Shown: positions 33,020 to 42,181 of the stretch, in pieces
How the letters are laid out: each line of letters begins with the position of its first letter
Numbering within the stretch: the stretch's first letter is position 1
Assembly (NCBI GenBank): GCA_034189065.1
Contig: JAXHVQ010000008.1
Coordinates: 1 to 64,000, forward strand
Length of the DNA stretch: 64,000 nucleotides
Origin: FACHB-1406 sp034189065
Lineage (GTDB): Bacteria > Cyanobacteriota > Cyanobacteriia > Cyanobacteriales > Spirulinaceae
Reading direction: 5' to 3'
The notes under the pieces: model-generated
The model's input: only the letters and a program-made list of their open reading frames with translations
Database searches by the model: none
What the model was told of the DNA's origin: nothing
Program-made: the position numbers and the translations under genes

Positions 33020-34132
33020 ATGAAAATTCTCTCTTTAACAAATTGTCCTTTAGACCCCAGTTTGGGATCGGGAAAAACGGTATTGCGCTGGTCGGAAGGA
33101 TTGAGAAAATTAGGTCATACTGTTGACGTTTGCGAACCCAAGGATTATCAACTTTGGTCAAAAATTCGTCGAGGAATTAAGTTTCGCCTTGCAGGAGGAG
33201 CTTGGCATTATTTAAGAAATAGGGTAAACTCGAACAAATACGATCTTGTTGAGTGTTATGGGGACGAATTTTGGTTGCTTTTGACCCAGATTGCCTCCCA
33301 AAAAAAGCGACCCTTTCTCGTCGCACACACCAACGGTTTAGAACTCTTACATCGCGATCGCGCGCGAGTTTATGACCCTCCCCAATCGCTGCGAGAACGT
33401 GCCTACGATCGATTTGCCGAACAAACTCACGACCGATTTTCTCGCATTGCTTTCAACCGCGTGGATGCCTTTGTTTCAATTTGCGAATTAGATCGTCGCT
33501 ACGTTCTCAATCGCGGCCTTTATCCCTCGAAAAAAACAGCCACTATCGAACCCGGTTTAGACTCAGAATACTTTTCAATTCCCTTTACCCCTCAACGTCA
33601 AAATCAAATTGCTTACTTTGGTTCTTGGACTCCTCGCAAAGGCTTAAACCAACTTTGTACAGTCGCTAGCGCCATTTTAACCCGTCATTCCGACCTTTCT
33701 TTTCATTGTTACGGAACTAATACTTCCCCCGGCGTTGTTATTAATTCTTTTCCCGTCGAAATTAGGAACCGAATTGTTGTATATCCCCGTCTTCCAACCG
33801 CAAAAATTGTGGAAGATTTAAGTCGAGTCAAAGTCTTCTTTTTTCCCTCCCAATACGAAGGATTTGGCATGGCTGTTGCAGAAGCAATGGCTTGTGGTTG
33901 CGCGGTAGTAACAACTCCAACGGGTTTCGGCGGAGATTTAAAATCGGGAAAAGAAGCGATAATTTGCGATTTTAACGATACCGAAGGGATGGAAAGTGCA
34001 ATTCATCTATTATTGAGCGATGAAACCCTCAGACGAGAAATTGCGCGATCGGGTTATAATAGGGTTCAGAACTTGCGTTGGGATTTAGCTGTAAGTCAAC
34101 TCGAAAAAACTTATTTAAATTGGCTTAGCTAG
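33020..34132 (+). CDS. Glycosyltransferase family 4 (2)
   Basis: A 370-residue GT-B enzyme with MKILSLTNCPLDPSLGSGKT at the N-terminus (first strand and glycine loop), NQIAYFGSWTPRKGLNQL at the start of the donor domain and the E-x7-E motif PSQYEGFGMAVAEAMACG. These features mark the retaining GT4 family. It is likely to act in the same pathway as the other cluster enzymes. It follows FkbM 3 by 3 bases and precedes the last cluster gene by 27. Confidence 0.88.
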   Translation: MKILSLTNCPLDPSLGSGKTVLRWSEGLRKLGHTVDVCEPKDYQLWSKIRRGIKFRLAGGAWHYLRNRVNSNKYDLVECYGDEFWLLLTQIASQKKRPFLVAHTNGLELLHRDRARVYDPPQSLRERAYDRFAEQTHDRFSRIAFNRVDAFVSICELDRRYVLNRGLYPSKKTATIEPGLDSEYFSIPFTPQRQNQIAYFGSWTPRKGLNQLCTVASAILTRHSDLSFHCYGTNTSPGVVINSFPVEIRNRIVVYPRLPTAKIVEDLSRVKVFFFPSQYEGFGMAVAEAMACGCAVVTTPTGFGGDLKSGKEAIICDFNDTEGMESAIHLLLSDETLRREIARSGYNRVQNLRWDLAVSQLEKTYLNWLS

Positions 34133-34159
34133 TGGTATCGAAGTTAAACGCTTTGCCTT

Positions 34160-35317
34160 ATGAAACAACTTTACCAAATCGTTCCAACGCTTCCTCCTGC
34201 TATTGATGGCTTAGGCGACTATGCCTTCAATTTAGCGCGACAACTCCGGCAAGATTGGAATATTGAAACGCATTTTATTATCGGCGATCCTAGTTGGAAT
34301 CTGCGGCGCGATGTCGTCCGAAACGCGCTACGCGATGTCGTTCCTCGATCGCTGCGCGATCGCGAATTTCCCGAACCCCAAATTATCGAGGAATTCCCAA
34401 TAAGTTCTGTATCCCAGCGCACGACAAACGCATTGCCTTCCGTACTTCCACAAAATTTCCCCCTTCTCCTCCACTACTCTGGCTACGGTTACGCCTTGCG
34501 GGGATGTCCGAGGTGGTTAGTCGCAGGGTTGGAGAGGTGGCGAAAACAGAACCAAACCCCCTTAGTAACGATGTTCCACGAAGTTTATCCCTACAACTTC
34601 GGTCCCCCCTGGACGAGTTCCTTTTGGCTGTCTCCCTGGCAAAAACAACTGGCAACTCGCTTGTTGAAGTTAAGCGATCGCGTCCTCACCAGTCGGGAAA
34701 ATTACGCAAAACTCTTAAATCAACTAAGTAAGGGTTTACACGCAGATATTTCTACATTTCCCGTATTTTCTAATATTAGCGAACCGGCAACCTTAATTCC
34801 CTGGGAACATCGAGAACGAATCGCGATCGCGTTTGGCCATCGTAATATGCGATCGCGTCTCTACCAAAACCTCCTCCCCCAAACGATCCAAATTTGTCAA
34901 ACCTTGGGAGTCGAAGCGATTTACGATATTGGCAAACCGACAGAAATGAACCTTTCCGCTATTACCGAAATTAAAATCATTGAAATGGGAATTCTTGAAG
35001 GCTCAGAAGTTAGTCAATGGATGAAAAAAGCGATCGCGGGGTTTCTCAGCTTTCCTCCTCCCCAATATCTTGGCAAATCGGGCATTTTCGCCGCCTATTG
35101 CGCCCACAATCTCCTTCCCATTCTCTTCGAGTCAAGTCCCGTTGTCGTCGATGGACTCGAAGCGGGCAAACACTACTGGAGTTTTGACGCTAAAATTGAA
35201 GAACTTTCCTTGGAAGCAGGACGCGCGATCGCGAACAACGCTCATCTTTGGTACCAATCTCATTCCCTCCCGATTCTCGCACAAATCGTAAAAAGATCAA
35301 TTTATTCTTCAGGCTGA
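34160..35317 (+). CDS. Glycosyltransferase-like protein with an in-frame repeat insert
   Basis: A 385-residue protein with a GT-B-like N-terminus (LYQIVPTLPPAIDGLGDYAF), an acceptor-domain histidine segment (LLHYSGYGYALRGCPRWLV) and a C-terminal FLSFPPPQYLGKSGIFAAYC. It lacks an obvious E-x7-E motif, so it may be a divergent transferase or an accessory protein. Residues ~49-72 (RRDVVRNALRDVVPRSLRDR) are encoded by a GC-rich patch with two copies of cgcgatgtcgt (34307, 34331) and HIP1 motifs, which looks like an in-frame repeat insertion. Its stop overlaps the convergent GGDEF-EAL gene by 16 bases. Confidence 0.7.
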   Translation: MKQLYQIVPTLPPAIDGLGDYAFNLARQLRQDWNIETHFIIGDPSWNLRRDVVRNALRDVVPRSLRDREFPEPQIIEEFPISSVSQRTTNALPSVLPQNFPLLLHYSGYGYALRGCPRWLVAGLERWRKQNQTPLVTMFHEVYPYNFGPPWTSSFWLSPWQKQLATRLLKLSDRVLTSRENYAKLLNQLSKGLHADISTFPVFSNISEPATLIPWEHRERIAIAFGHRNMRSRLYQNLLPQTIQICQTLGVEAIYDIGKPTEMNLSAITEIKIIEMGILEGSEVSQWMKKAIAGFLSFPPPQYLGKSGIFAAYCAHNLLPILFESSPVVVDGLEAGKHYWSFDAKIEELSLEAGRAIANNAHLWYQSHSLPILAQIVKRSIYSSG

Positions 35318-38300
35318 ATTAATGGGTTCAAAACAATCCGGTCTTCCCCCATTCTAACTGCAATTCTTGTCGTTGCTGCTTCAGCCGTCAAAGGAGCATC
35401 AAATAAATACCCTTGACCGAGTTCGCAGTTTAAGTATTGAAGTTGCTCGAGTTGTTGTGCAGTTTCAATGCCTTCCGCAATCGCGTTCATTCCCAAGCGA
35501 TCGGCTAGCGTAACGACCGTTTCTGCAATCTGTTGATTTTTTTCGCTATCAAATAAGCAACTGACAAACGATCGATCGATTTTAAGATTATTAGCTGGAA
35601 ATCGATGAAGATAGTTGAGGGAAGAAAATCCCGTGCCAAAATCGTCGATACTAATTTGAATATCGCGGTCTCTGAAGCAAGACAGCAAACGACTCGTTTC
35701 CTCAATATCCTGCATTAACATACTTTCAGTGATTTCCAACGCTAAATTGTGCCCTGCCAATCCCGTGTCTTCCAGTATTTGGTTAACCTGGCTCACAAAA
35801 TCAGTTTCCCGAAGTTGCAACGCCGATAAATTGACGCTCATTTTTAACGAGGCAGCCGCCGAAAATTGCGCTTGCCAAGCCGCCATTTGACGACACGCAG
35901 TTGCCAAAACCCATCTGCCCAAAGGAACAATAAGCCCCGTCTCCTCGGCAATGGGAATAAATTCTCCAGGCGAAATCGTTCCTTGCACGGGATGTTCCCA
36001 ACGAACCAAGGCTTCAAAACCGACCGACTCTCCAGAAATGAGAGAAACAATGGGTTGATAGCGCAGAGAAAATTCGTGCTGGACTAAAGCGCGACGCAAT
36101 GCGTCTTCGAGGTGTAGCGTTCTTAAAGCGCGATCGCGCATTTTCGAGTCGAAAATTTCATAGCAAGCTTTCCCCTTTTCCTTGGCTCGATACATGGCAA
36201 TATCGGCATCGCGCAGCAATTCGGAGCCATAATTATACTCTAATGTCCCTAAAACAATTCCGATGCTAGCGTGGGTAATGACAGTGTGACCTTCCAACTC
36301 AAGCGGTTGTTGAAGCTCGCTCAAAATGCGCTCTGCGACCCGAATCGCCTCGTGAGGACTGTGAAGTTCCTCAATTAATAACACAAATTCGTCTCCTCCA
36401 AACCGAGCAACTAAATCGATGGGACGAACGAGTTCTTGAAGCCGCCGCGCAACCCATACCAAAAGTCGATCGCCTAACAAATGGCCCAGGCTATCATTAA
36501 TTACCTTAAAGCGGTCGAGATCGACGAACAGGATGGCATATTGAAATGCTGAATCTTGCCCCGCGCGCGCGATCGCGAGATCCAGACGTTCGACGAGGAA
36601 ATTGCGGTTGGGCAGTCCGGTAAGCGCGTCGTGGGCTGCATCGTGTTTCAAGTATTCCTGAAAGCGCTGTCGCTCCAATTCCGCAGCCGCGCGAGTGGCG
36701 AAAACTTGGAGAATAGGCGCGTAACGCGAGGCATCCTCAAGGGTACCCTGACTGAGAATGCACAGATGCCCCAACGTTTGAGCGCTGGCATTGATGAGCG
36801 CTACGCCGAAATAGCCCTCAATGCCCGTATCGACAGGCCATTGTTGGTCTTCGGGAAAGATTTGACTCGCTGCGGCGGGTTGATAGTACGAGCCATTCTC
36901 AAGCACCCGCTCACAGGGAGTATGTTCGGCACGATAGGCGAAGTTGGGTTGCAACGCCCCATTGGACCAGTAAGCCAGGGTTTGAAAGACTCCATCTTGA
37001 TATTCCGCGATCGCAACTTGCTCGACCTCGAGAACTTCTGAGAGATACTGCACCAACGTCGAGAAAAAGTCCTCTCCCGTGGCGGGAGCTGTAATTTCCG
37101 TTAGAGTTTTGAACACTTCCTCAGAGTATTTACGCTCGGTAATATCTCGTTTGAGGACGACGTAGCGGTAAATTTTGCCCGTTTCATCGCGAATTGGAAA
37201 TAAGCGCTCCCAAATCCAACGAACGCTTCCGTCGTCCATCATCAAGCGATACTCGTCATCCACAAATTGCCGATAGCCCAATTCCGGCTGAAACTTGCGG
37301 GCAATGCGATCGCGTTCTTCTTGACGAATCAACTCGCCCCTCGCTCGGCAAGTGTCGGCACTTTCGCCAACAGCACGCTGAAGTTCCTCGTAGCCGAGAT
37401 TGTAATAAATCGCCTCGCCCGTTTCGACAGCCCTCAACACGAGCGCATCTTGGATGTTGTCGGCGACCTGACGCAACTGTTCTTCGCTGCGGCGTAGGGA
37501 CTTCCCCATTTGCTTGCTAACTTTGAGTTGCGATCGCAATCGTTTGTTGGTCTTTTCTAACTCGTTTTCGCGAGCGACTAAATTATCGACCAGTTGATTC
37601 AATGTCTGAGACAGCCGTGCGGTTTCATCTTCGCCCGACACTAAAGGAATTTTGACATCTCTGTGGCCCCGTCGAATGCGATCGGCTGCCGTCGCAATTT
37701 TCAGCAATGGCTTAGAAATGCGGTCTGCCAGCAACCAACCCAACACAGCAAATAGCGCGCCGCCTAAGATGCCGCCGATGATAATTTGCTGGCGAAGTTG
37801 CCGCGCGGGAGCAAAGGCTGCATCGATATCCTGTCGCACCAGCACAATCCAACCCAATCCCGGATAGTTTCGATAGCCGTTACTGCGAACGAACCCCGTC
37901 AGATAAGTTTTTCCCTCCGGCCAACGCTCGACTCGATAGCCGGTTTTGTCGTTGCTTTGAGCCAATTTGACACTTTTGAGGGGCAATGTTCTATTCTCCC
38001 AAGGGGCTGGTCCCAAAATCACCTGACCTTCGCGAGTGAGGACAAACGGTTCCCTCCCTCGAACGTGGGGAGAATCCAGCAGTGACTTCTCGATCTCTTC
38101 TGCCCAAGTCCAATTCAAATGAGCGCCCAACACGCCCTGCAAACGCCCCTGTTCGTCGAAAACGGGCGCGGCAATATCTACAAATCGTAAGGGATCTTGG
38201 GTCGGATTGAGGAGTAATTTGGCTAAAAGAGCTGCTTCATGAACGTCCCCGACATAGGGCTGGTTTTGACTGTTGATGAACCAAGGGCGCTCTGCAACGC

Positions 38301-38661
38301 TTTTTCCTGCCAAAAGCTGGCGAGTGCTAACTCGCACGATACCCTGGGGATCGGCAAATCCAATCCAGGAGTAGTCGGGGTAGGTATCTTGTAGTTTTTC
38401 GAGTAAGGCTTGCTGTTCGGCGACGGGTGTTTGGGGATTGTGGAAGGGCTTGAGTTGGGAAATAATTTGAATTTCTCGATAGCGCTCGAACATACTTTGG
38501 GTGAGTCTATCGGACATTCGGTCGGCGAGATGTTCGAGTTCGCGACCAATTTCTTGTTCGATGCGGCGTTCTGCAAGTACCCCCGCCATTGTCCCCAAAA
38601 TTACGGCCAGCAGTAGGGTGATGCCGCCAGAGAGTAAGCTTAATCGGACACTGAGTTTCAT
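35302..38661 (-). CDS. Membrane-bound dCache-HAMP-PAS-GAF-GGDEF-EAL cyclic-di-GMP protein
   Basis: A 1119-residue sensor. Order: TM helix (~8-30), periplasmic dCache-type sensor (~35-285), TM2 (~290-315), HAMP (ISKPLLKIATAADRIRRGH), coiled coil, PAS (~395-520), GAF-like (~530-680), GGDEF and EAL. The GGDEF domain has the intact RFGGDEFVLLIEEL with an RPID allosteric site five residues upstream. The EAL domain has GFEALVRWEHP and ISIDDFGTGFSSLNYL, so both synthesis and hydrolysis of c-di-GMP are possible. The ATG at 38661 has AGGAGG five bases upstream, so I chose it over 38793. Confidence 0.92.
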   Translation of the reverse strand: MKLSVRLSLLSGGITLLLAVILGTMAGVLAERRIEQEIGRELEHLADRMSDRLTQSMFERYREIQIISQLKPFHNPQTPVAEQQALLEKLQDTYPDYSWIGFADPQGIVRVSTRQLLAGKSVAERPWFINSQNQPYVGDVHEAALLAKLLLNPTQDPLRFVDIAAPVFDEQGRLQGVLGAHLNWTWAEEIEKSLLDSPHVRGREPFVLTREGQVILGPAPWENRTLPLKSVKLAQSNDKTGYRVERWPEGKTYLTGFVRSNGYRNYPGLGWIVLVRQDIDAAFAPARQLRQQIIIGGILGGALFAVLGWLLADRISKPLLKIATAADRIRRGHRDVKIPLVSGEDETARLSQTLNQLVDNLVARENELEKTNKRLRSQLKVSKQMGKSLRRSEEQLRQVADNIQDALVLRAVETGEAIYYNLGYEELQRAVGESADTCRARGELIRQEERDRIARKFQPELGYRQFVDDEYRLMMDDGSVRWIWERLFPIRDETGKIYRYVVLKRDITERKYSEEVFKTLTEITAPATGEDFFSTLVQYLSEVLEVEQVAIAEYQDGVFQTLAYWSNGALQPNFAYRAEHTPCERVLENGSYYQPAAASQIFPEDQQWPVDTGIEGYFGVALINASAQTLGHLCILSQGTLEDASRYAPILQVFATRAAAELERQRFQEYLKHDAAHDALTGLPNRNFLVERLDLAIARAGQDSAFQYAILFVDLDRFKVINDSLGHLLGDRLLVWVARRLQELVRPIDLVARFGGDEFVLLIEELHSPHEAIRVAERILSELQQPLELEGHTVITHASIGIVLGTLEYNYGSELLRDADIAMYRAKEKGKACYEIFDSKMRDRALRTLHLEDALRRALVQHEFSLRYQPIVSLISGESVGFEALVRWEHPVQGTISPGEFIPIAEETGLIVPLGRWVLATACRQMAAWQAQFSAAASLKMSVNLSALQLRETDFVSQVNQILEDTGLAGHNLALEITESMLMQDIEETSRLLSCFRDRDIQISIDDFGTGFSSLNYLHRFPANNLKIDRSFVSCLFDSEKNQQIAETVVTLADRLGMNAIAEGIETAQQLEQLQYLNCELGQGYLFDAPLTAEAATTRIAVRMGEDRIVLNPLIQPEE

Positions 38662-39471
38662 CAAAACCTCCTGGGGGGTGAAACCCCGTCGCTCGACGAC
38701 GGTTTTTGTTTTACAATTAGTCGGCGGAGCGCGAAAATCCACGTTACTGCGTCGTACCTTGACTCCTAGAGGCACTCCTGTTCTCAGTCGCAATACGCTG
38801 TTGGGTCAAATCTCTCTTGCACTCTTGGTTCAGAAAACATAATTAAGTCGAAACCATACTGCGATCGCGCGCGGAATGGTTCTCTGGGTGGGAACGGATG
38901 GGGCTGAAATTAAGAGAGTACCTTTCCGTTCGAGCTATAAGAAATCTTTACATTGGGGAGTTGGAAAAAGACTGCACGCGATCGCAGCTTTTTGGCGATC
39001 GCGATCGCGCCCATCGTGTTTTGACTGAGCTGGATTGAAGAGGGCGATGAAAGCTGAATTTTACGCAGGTAAGTAGGTAGGCAAAAATAAACACATAACC
39101 TCAAAATCCGTATTCCTTGCCAGATAACGGTTTTAGCTGGAGACATTGTTCTTTTAATTACGCCCACCTACTTACTATTGCAGAAGCGAGTGCCGATTTA
39201 TGAGAGTATTTTGTAGCGATGACCCAGTTATAGCCCAGTAGTTTGAAGACTGAGTTAAGCCTTGCCTCTTGAATTTTTCCCGAAGCTAAGGATAGCCCAA
39301 ATGTCGAGCCAACCGTTGTCAGTTCGTCTCGTTCGATCGAACTTTTAAGTAGGTGGGCATAAATAAATATTACAACTCAGAATCCAAAAATGAAGCTAAA
39401 AGCCAGCTCTAGAAAGGGTTTTACGACTAACGATCTCAATCACTATTTTACGGATAATTACGCCCACCTAC
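38662..39471. other. 810-bp spacer with two MITE-like elements
   Basis: Lies between the GGDEF-EAL gene start and the methyltransferase gene end, both on the minus strand. It presumably carries the GGDEF-EAL promoter within the first ~200 bases. It holds the two inverted-repeat elements listed next. The sequence between them (39175-39345) has no coding signal. Confidence 0.65.
39070..39174. mobile_element. MITE-like element 1 (105 bp)
   Basis: Termini TAAGTAGGTAGGC and GCCCACCTACTTA are near-perfect inverted repeats, with internal AT-rich sequence and no reading frame. It shares its ends and the ataaataa-/aattacgcccacc- subterminal sequences with element 2, 171 bp away. The parent transposon is not in this window. 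Confidence 0.78.
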
Positions 39472-39474
39472 TTA
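39346..39474. mobile_element. MITE-like element 2 (129 bp), abutting the methyltransferase stop
   Basis: Termini TAAGTAGGTGGGC and GCCCACCTACTTA are inverted repeats. The right terminal bases tta (39472-39474) are the TAA stop codon of the minus-strand methyltransferase gene, so the element supplies the end of that reading frame. Confidence 0.82.
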
Positions 39475-41058
39475 CAATACGCCTTCTTCAAGGGCAGGAA
39501 GGCTGGCATTGCATAATTCTCTAGGTTCGAGCTTGTGTAACCCTCCGCCGTAGACGCGCCCCTCCGTCATTAAATCCTGCGCGGAAATTCGAGCTAGCTT
39601 TTGCCAGATCGTGTTGAGGACTTCTGGATGCTCTTGGATTGCAGAAGCCAGATGGGGTTTGGGATAGAGCATCAAATAAACATTGGAGGCAGTAGCCTGG
39701 GAATGGTTGAAAATAAAGCGGAACGGGCTTTCCCGATGATGGCTTGTCCGTCCCATATAGGTGCAAAGGAAAGGAGCTGGCGCTCGCTTTTCCTGAGCGT
39801 ACCACGGCGAGCGATGGCGGCAGAGGTAGCGGGTATGAATCCCTTGGACTTTCCCTTGTTGAAGGTAGCGCCAAAGCTGAGGGTATTGCTCTAGCAGGTT
39901 TTCTTCGGGTAGCGTGCAATTGAGCAGGTAAAGCTGACGCTCGATCTGGGGATTTCCTTGCGCGTCGGCGGCGATCTCATCGACTCGAAGATAGCGGGGA
40001 CTCGGCAGAATGGGTTGCAGAAACGCTGTGGGGAGTCTGTATTGGGCGATTTGTTCCGGGGTGAGGATGAAGAAATGATTGGCTCCAGTGGCGAGTCCGC
40101 GTTTGATAGCGAATAAGTCGGAGAGTTTAAGGGCGCGATCGCTCGGTTGGGTTGGCGTTTGGGCAATAAAGCGGTTATCTATAGTAACTTTGTTCCCTTT
40201 ATGTTGCGGGCTACGCTTGGGTGAGAGCCACAGTTGCGTCCACTTTGGCGTATTGCTCAGTTCCTCTAAGGATATTTGCCGCGAGCGCTGGGGGGCAGTC
40301 AAACTTCCTCCTTCGGAGCAGCAAACTGCATGACTGGCAAGTGGTGTCGCTTTTTTGAAACAGAGGATTGTAGAAGAAACCAGTGCATCTTCAAACTGCA
40401 CTTCTGTAGGGTCGAAGCGGTGTAGGCGCAACAAAGTAGCGCGAGTCAGGAGATAGTCTTTAATCGGTTGCCCGTAGTTGACATCCATAAACCCGCTGGG
40501 CATCAGCCAAACAGCAACTCCTCCTTCTTCCATCCAAGCATCTCCCAGGCAAAGAAAATGACAGTGCAGTCCGGCTAAGCCGCTCAGTTTGATGCTCGCA
40601 TTCCGGGCGGTGGTTTGTTGCAAGTGCTGTTTCTGCTCCCGACCGAGGTGATGGTGGCGCGTGTAGGGAGGGTTACACAGGAGTAAGTTAGCGCTGGCTT
40701 GGGGCGAACTTTGGGTGAAATCGGCAATTTCCACCTTTAAGGGCCTGTCGTGCCAGAGGTTTATGGCTCCTTTGGCGTAGTCAGGGTCAATTTCGTATCC
40801 GGTTGCAGTGAGGATTCGCTCTTGGGGACATCGTTGGAGTAGGGCGGAGTAAAATGCCCCGGTGCCGAAGGCGGGGTCGAGGAAGCGAATGGCGCAATTT
40901 TCGGGGAGCCACGTTCGGGCTAAATCGACGATATCCAAGGCTAATTGGGGCGGTGTAGCGAATTGGCCGAGGCGGTTGCGATCGCTTTGGGTTTTGGCAC
41001 GATCGAGTCGGCTGTTTAATCCTCTTCGGGCGATTTCGGTTGTTGTAGCCGGGTGCAT
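39472..41058 (-). CDS. Type II N6-adenine DNA methyltransferase (Eco57I/TaqI class)
   Basis: A 528-residue methyltransferase. The SAM motif is FLDPAFGTGAFYSALLQRCP and the catalytic motif IV is LLLCNPPYTRHHHLG (NPPY), which targets adenine N6. A C-terminal target-recognition region contains KRGLATGANHFFILTPEQI and TYMGRTSHHRESPFRFIFNH. ATG 41058 follows the endonuclease stop by 11 bases with gagagaaaag upstream. The stop codon lies in the terminal repeat of a MITE-like element. Together with the upstream gene it forms a type II restriction-modification system protecting host DNA. Confidence 0.88.
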   Translation of the reverse strand: MHPATTTEIARRGLNSRLDRAKTQSDRNRLGQFATPPQLALDIVDLARTWLPENCAIRFLDPAFGTGAFYSALLQRCPQERILTATGYEIDPDYAKGAINLWHDRPLKVEIADFTQSSPQASANLLLCNPPYTRHHHLGREQKQHLQQTTARNASIKLSGLAGLHCHFLCLGDAWMEEGGVAVWLMPSGFMDVNYGQPIKDYLLTRATLLRLHRFDPTEVQFEDALVSSTILCFKKATPLASHAVCCSEGGSLTAPQRSRQISLEELSNTPKWTQLWLSPKRSPQHKGNKVTIDNRFIAQTPTQPSDRALKLSDLFAIKRGLATGANHFFILTPEQIAQYRLPTAFLQPILPSPRYLRVDEIAADAQGNPQIERQLYLLNCTLPEENLLEQYPQLWRYLQQGKVQGIHTRYLCRHRSPWYAQEKRAPAPFLCTYMGRTSHHRESPFRFIFNHSQATASNVYLMLYPKPHLASAIQEHPEVLNTIWQKLARISAQDLMTEGRVYGGGLHKLEPRELCNASLPALEEGVL

Positions 41059-41069
41059 CAGCTTTTCTC

Positions 41070-42056
41070 TCAACTCTCTAATGGTTGCAGTCCAAACTGC
41101 GTCAGGTCGTCGGGACGATGTTCCCAGACCCAATCAATGCCTTCAGCCGCTTCGTAGCCCAAATAGCCGCTATCGAAGTAGCCGCATAGGAAGAGGATAA
41201 AGCGAATCTCGTTGCCGTAATTACTTTTCAACTGAGCGATTTTGATGGCTTCCTCTTTGCGTCTCTTGTTGGTGTTGGTGTAATCGCCTGCTGATTTGGC
41301 TTCGATGAGAAGCGGAAAATCCCCTGGCTGGGAGGACAGTGGCATGACGGCGACATCTATGGGAATATTGACTTGTTTGCTGCCCGATTGCAAGCTGACG
41401 GGAATGTTGAGCCGGAAGGTGAAGGTTCCCGGTTGTAGGCTTTCAAAGCGGATGCCCGTTCCTGAAGGTAGGTAGGTGTAGCCCTGTCCTTCGAGCCATT
41501 GCTGAAGGGTAGCCAGTTGTCTGCGTTCCTGGGCGTTGCGGATAATAGGGTCGGAAATTGCGCCGCACAGACGGTCGGCAACCACGGTAGCGGCACGCTC
41601 GATCTCATTGGACGCGGGGGTTTGCCCGGTAGACAGCCAGGGAAAAAGATCGCGATCGAGCAATTGCAGGAGGGTTCGAGCGATTTGAGTAAGTTGGCTA
41701 TCGAGTCGGCTGCTCTCCATGCGCTGGGGAAGGCGCTGCTTTCCTTCCATTGCTTTCACGAGGTTGGGCGTAACGCCTGCTAGACCAATCAAGCGATCGC
41801 GGGCTAGGGGCGGAATGGTTGCCATACGGAGGATCGGCAAGATTTCTGGGTGCTGGCGCAGCACAGTTGGGTTGACTTGGGTCAGGTTGGCAGTTTGGGC
41901 TAAGGCAAATTCGACTTGTTGGGCAGTCTGGAGACGGGTTTCTCGATAGGCAATTGGGGCAAATTCTATAAACCAATGGTTATAGAAGTCTACAGATTGG
42001 GCGATATCGGTCTTCCATAAATGGGGTTTGTCGGTGTTGACGGACACAGGGTTCAA
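41070..42056 (-). CDS. XamI-like type II restriction endonuclease
   Basis: A 328-residue protein resembling the XamI restriction enzyme family. The N-terminal part has YNHWFIEFAPIAYRETRLQT and RMATIPPLARDRLIGLAGV. The C-terminal part contains a PD-(D/E)xK-type core, IPIDVAVMPLSSQ plus FPLLIEAKSAGDYTNTNKRR, and the ending LCGYFDSGYLGYEAAEGIDW. XamI cuts GTCGAC, but the specificity here is inferred only from the family name. It is operonic with the downstream methyltransferase, which is the decisive context. Confidence 0.8.
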   Translation of the reverse strand: MNPVSVNTDKPHLWKTDIAQSVDFYNHWFIEFAPIAYRETRLQTAQQVEFALAQTANLTQVNPTVLRQHPEILPILRMATIPPLARDRLIGLAGVTPNLVKAMEGKQRLPQRMESSRLDSQLTQIARTLLQLLDRDLFPWLSTGQTPASNEIERAATVVADRLCGAISDPIIRNAQERRQLATLQQWLEGQGYTYLPSGTGIRFESLQPGTFTFRLNIPVSLQSGSKQVNIPIDVAVMPLSSQPGDFPLLIEAKSAGDYTNTNKRRKEEAIKIAQLKSNYGNEIRFILFLCGYFDSGYLGYEAAEGIDWVWEHRPDDLTQFGLQPLES

Positions 42057-42181
42057 GGGATGGGTTGACTGAGGTAGAAAAGATGCGTTCCTATCATCGA
42101 GACAGCACTAACAAACGTCAAGACTAAATACCCAAAATCTAACATTTTTACTCGGAGCCACAAAACTAACCCGATCCGCGT

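Noticed and set aside
36556..37041. 161-residue plus-strand frame inside the GGDEF-EAL gene
   Set aside because: Antisense shadow of a clear multi-domain protein; no ribosome binding site and no homology pattern.
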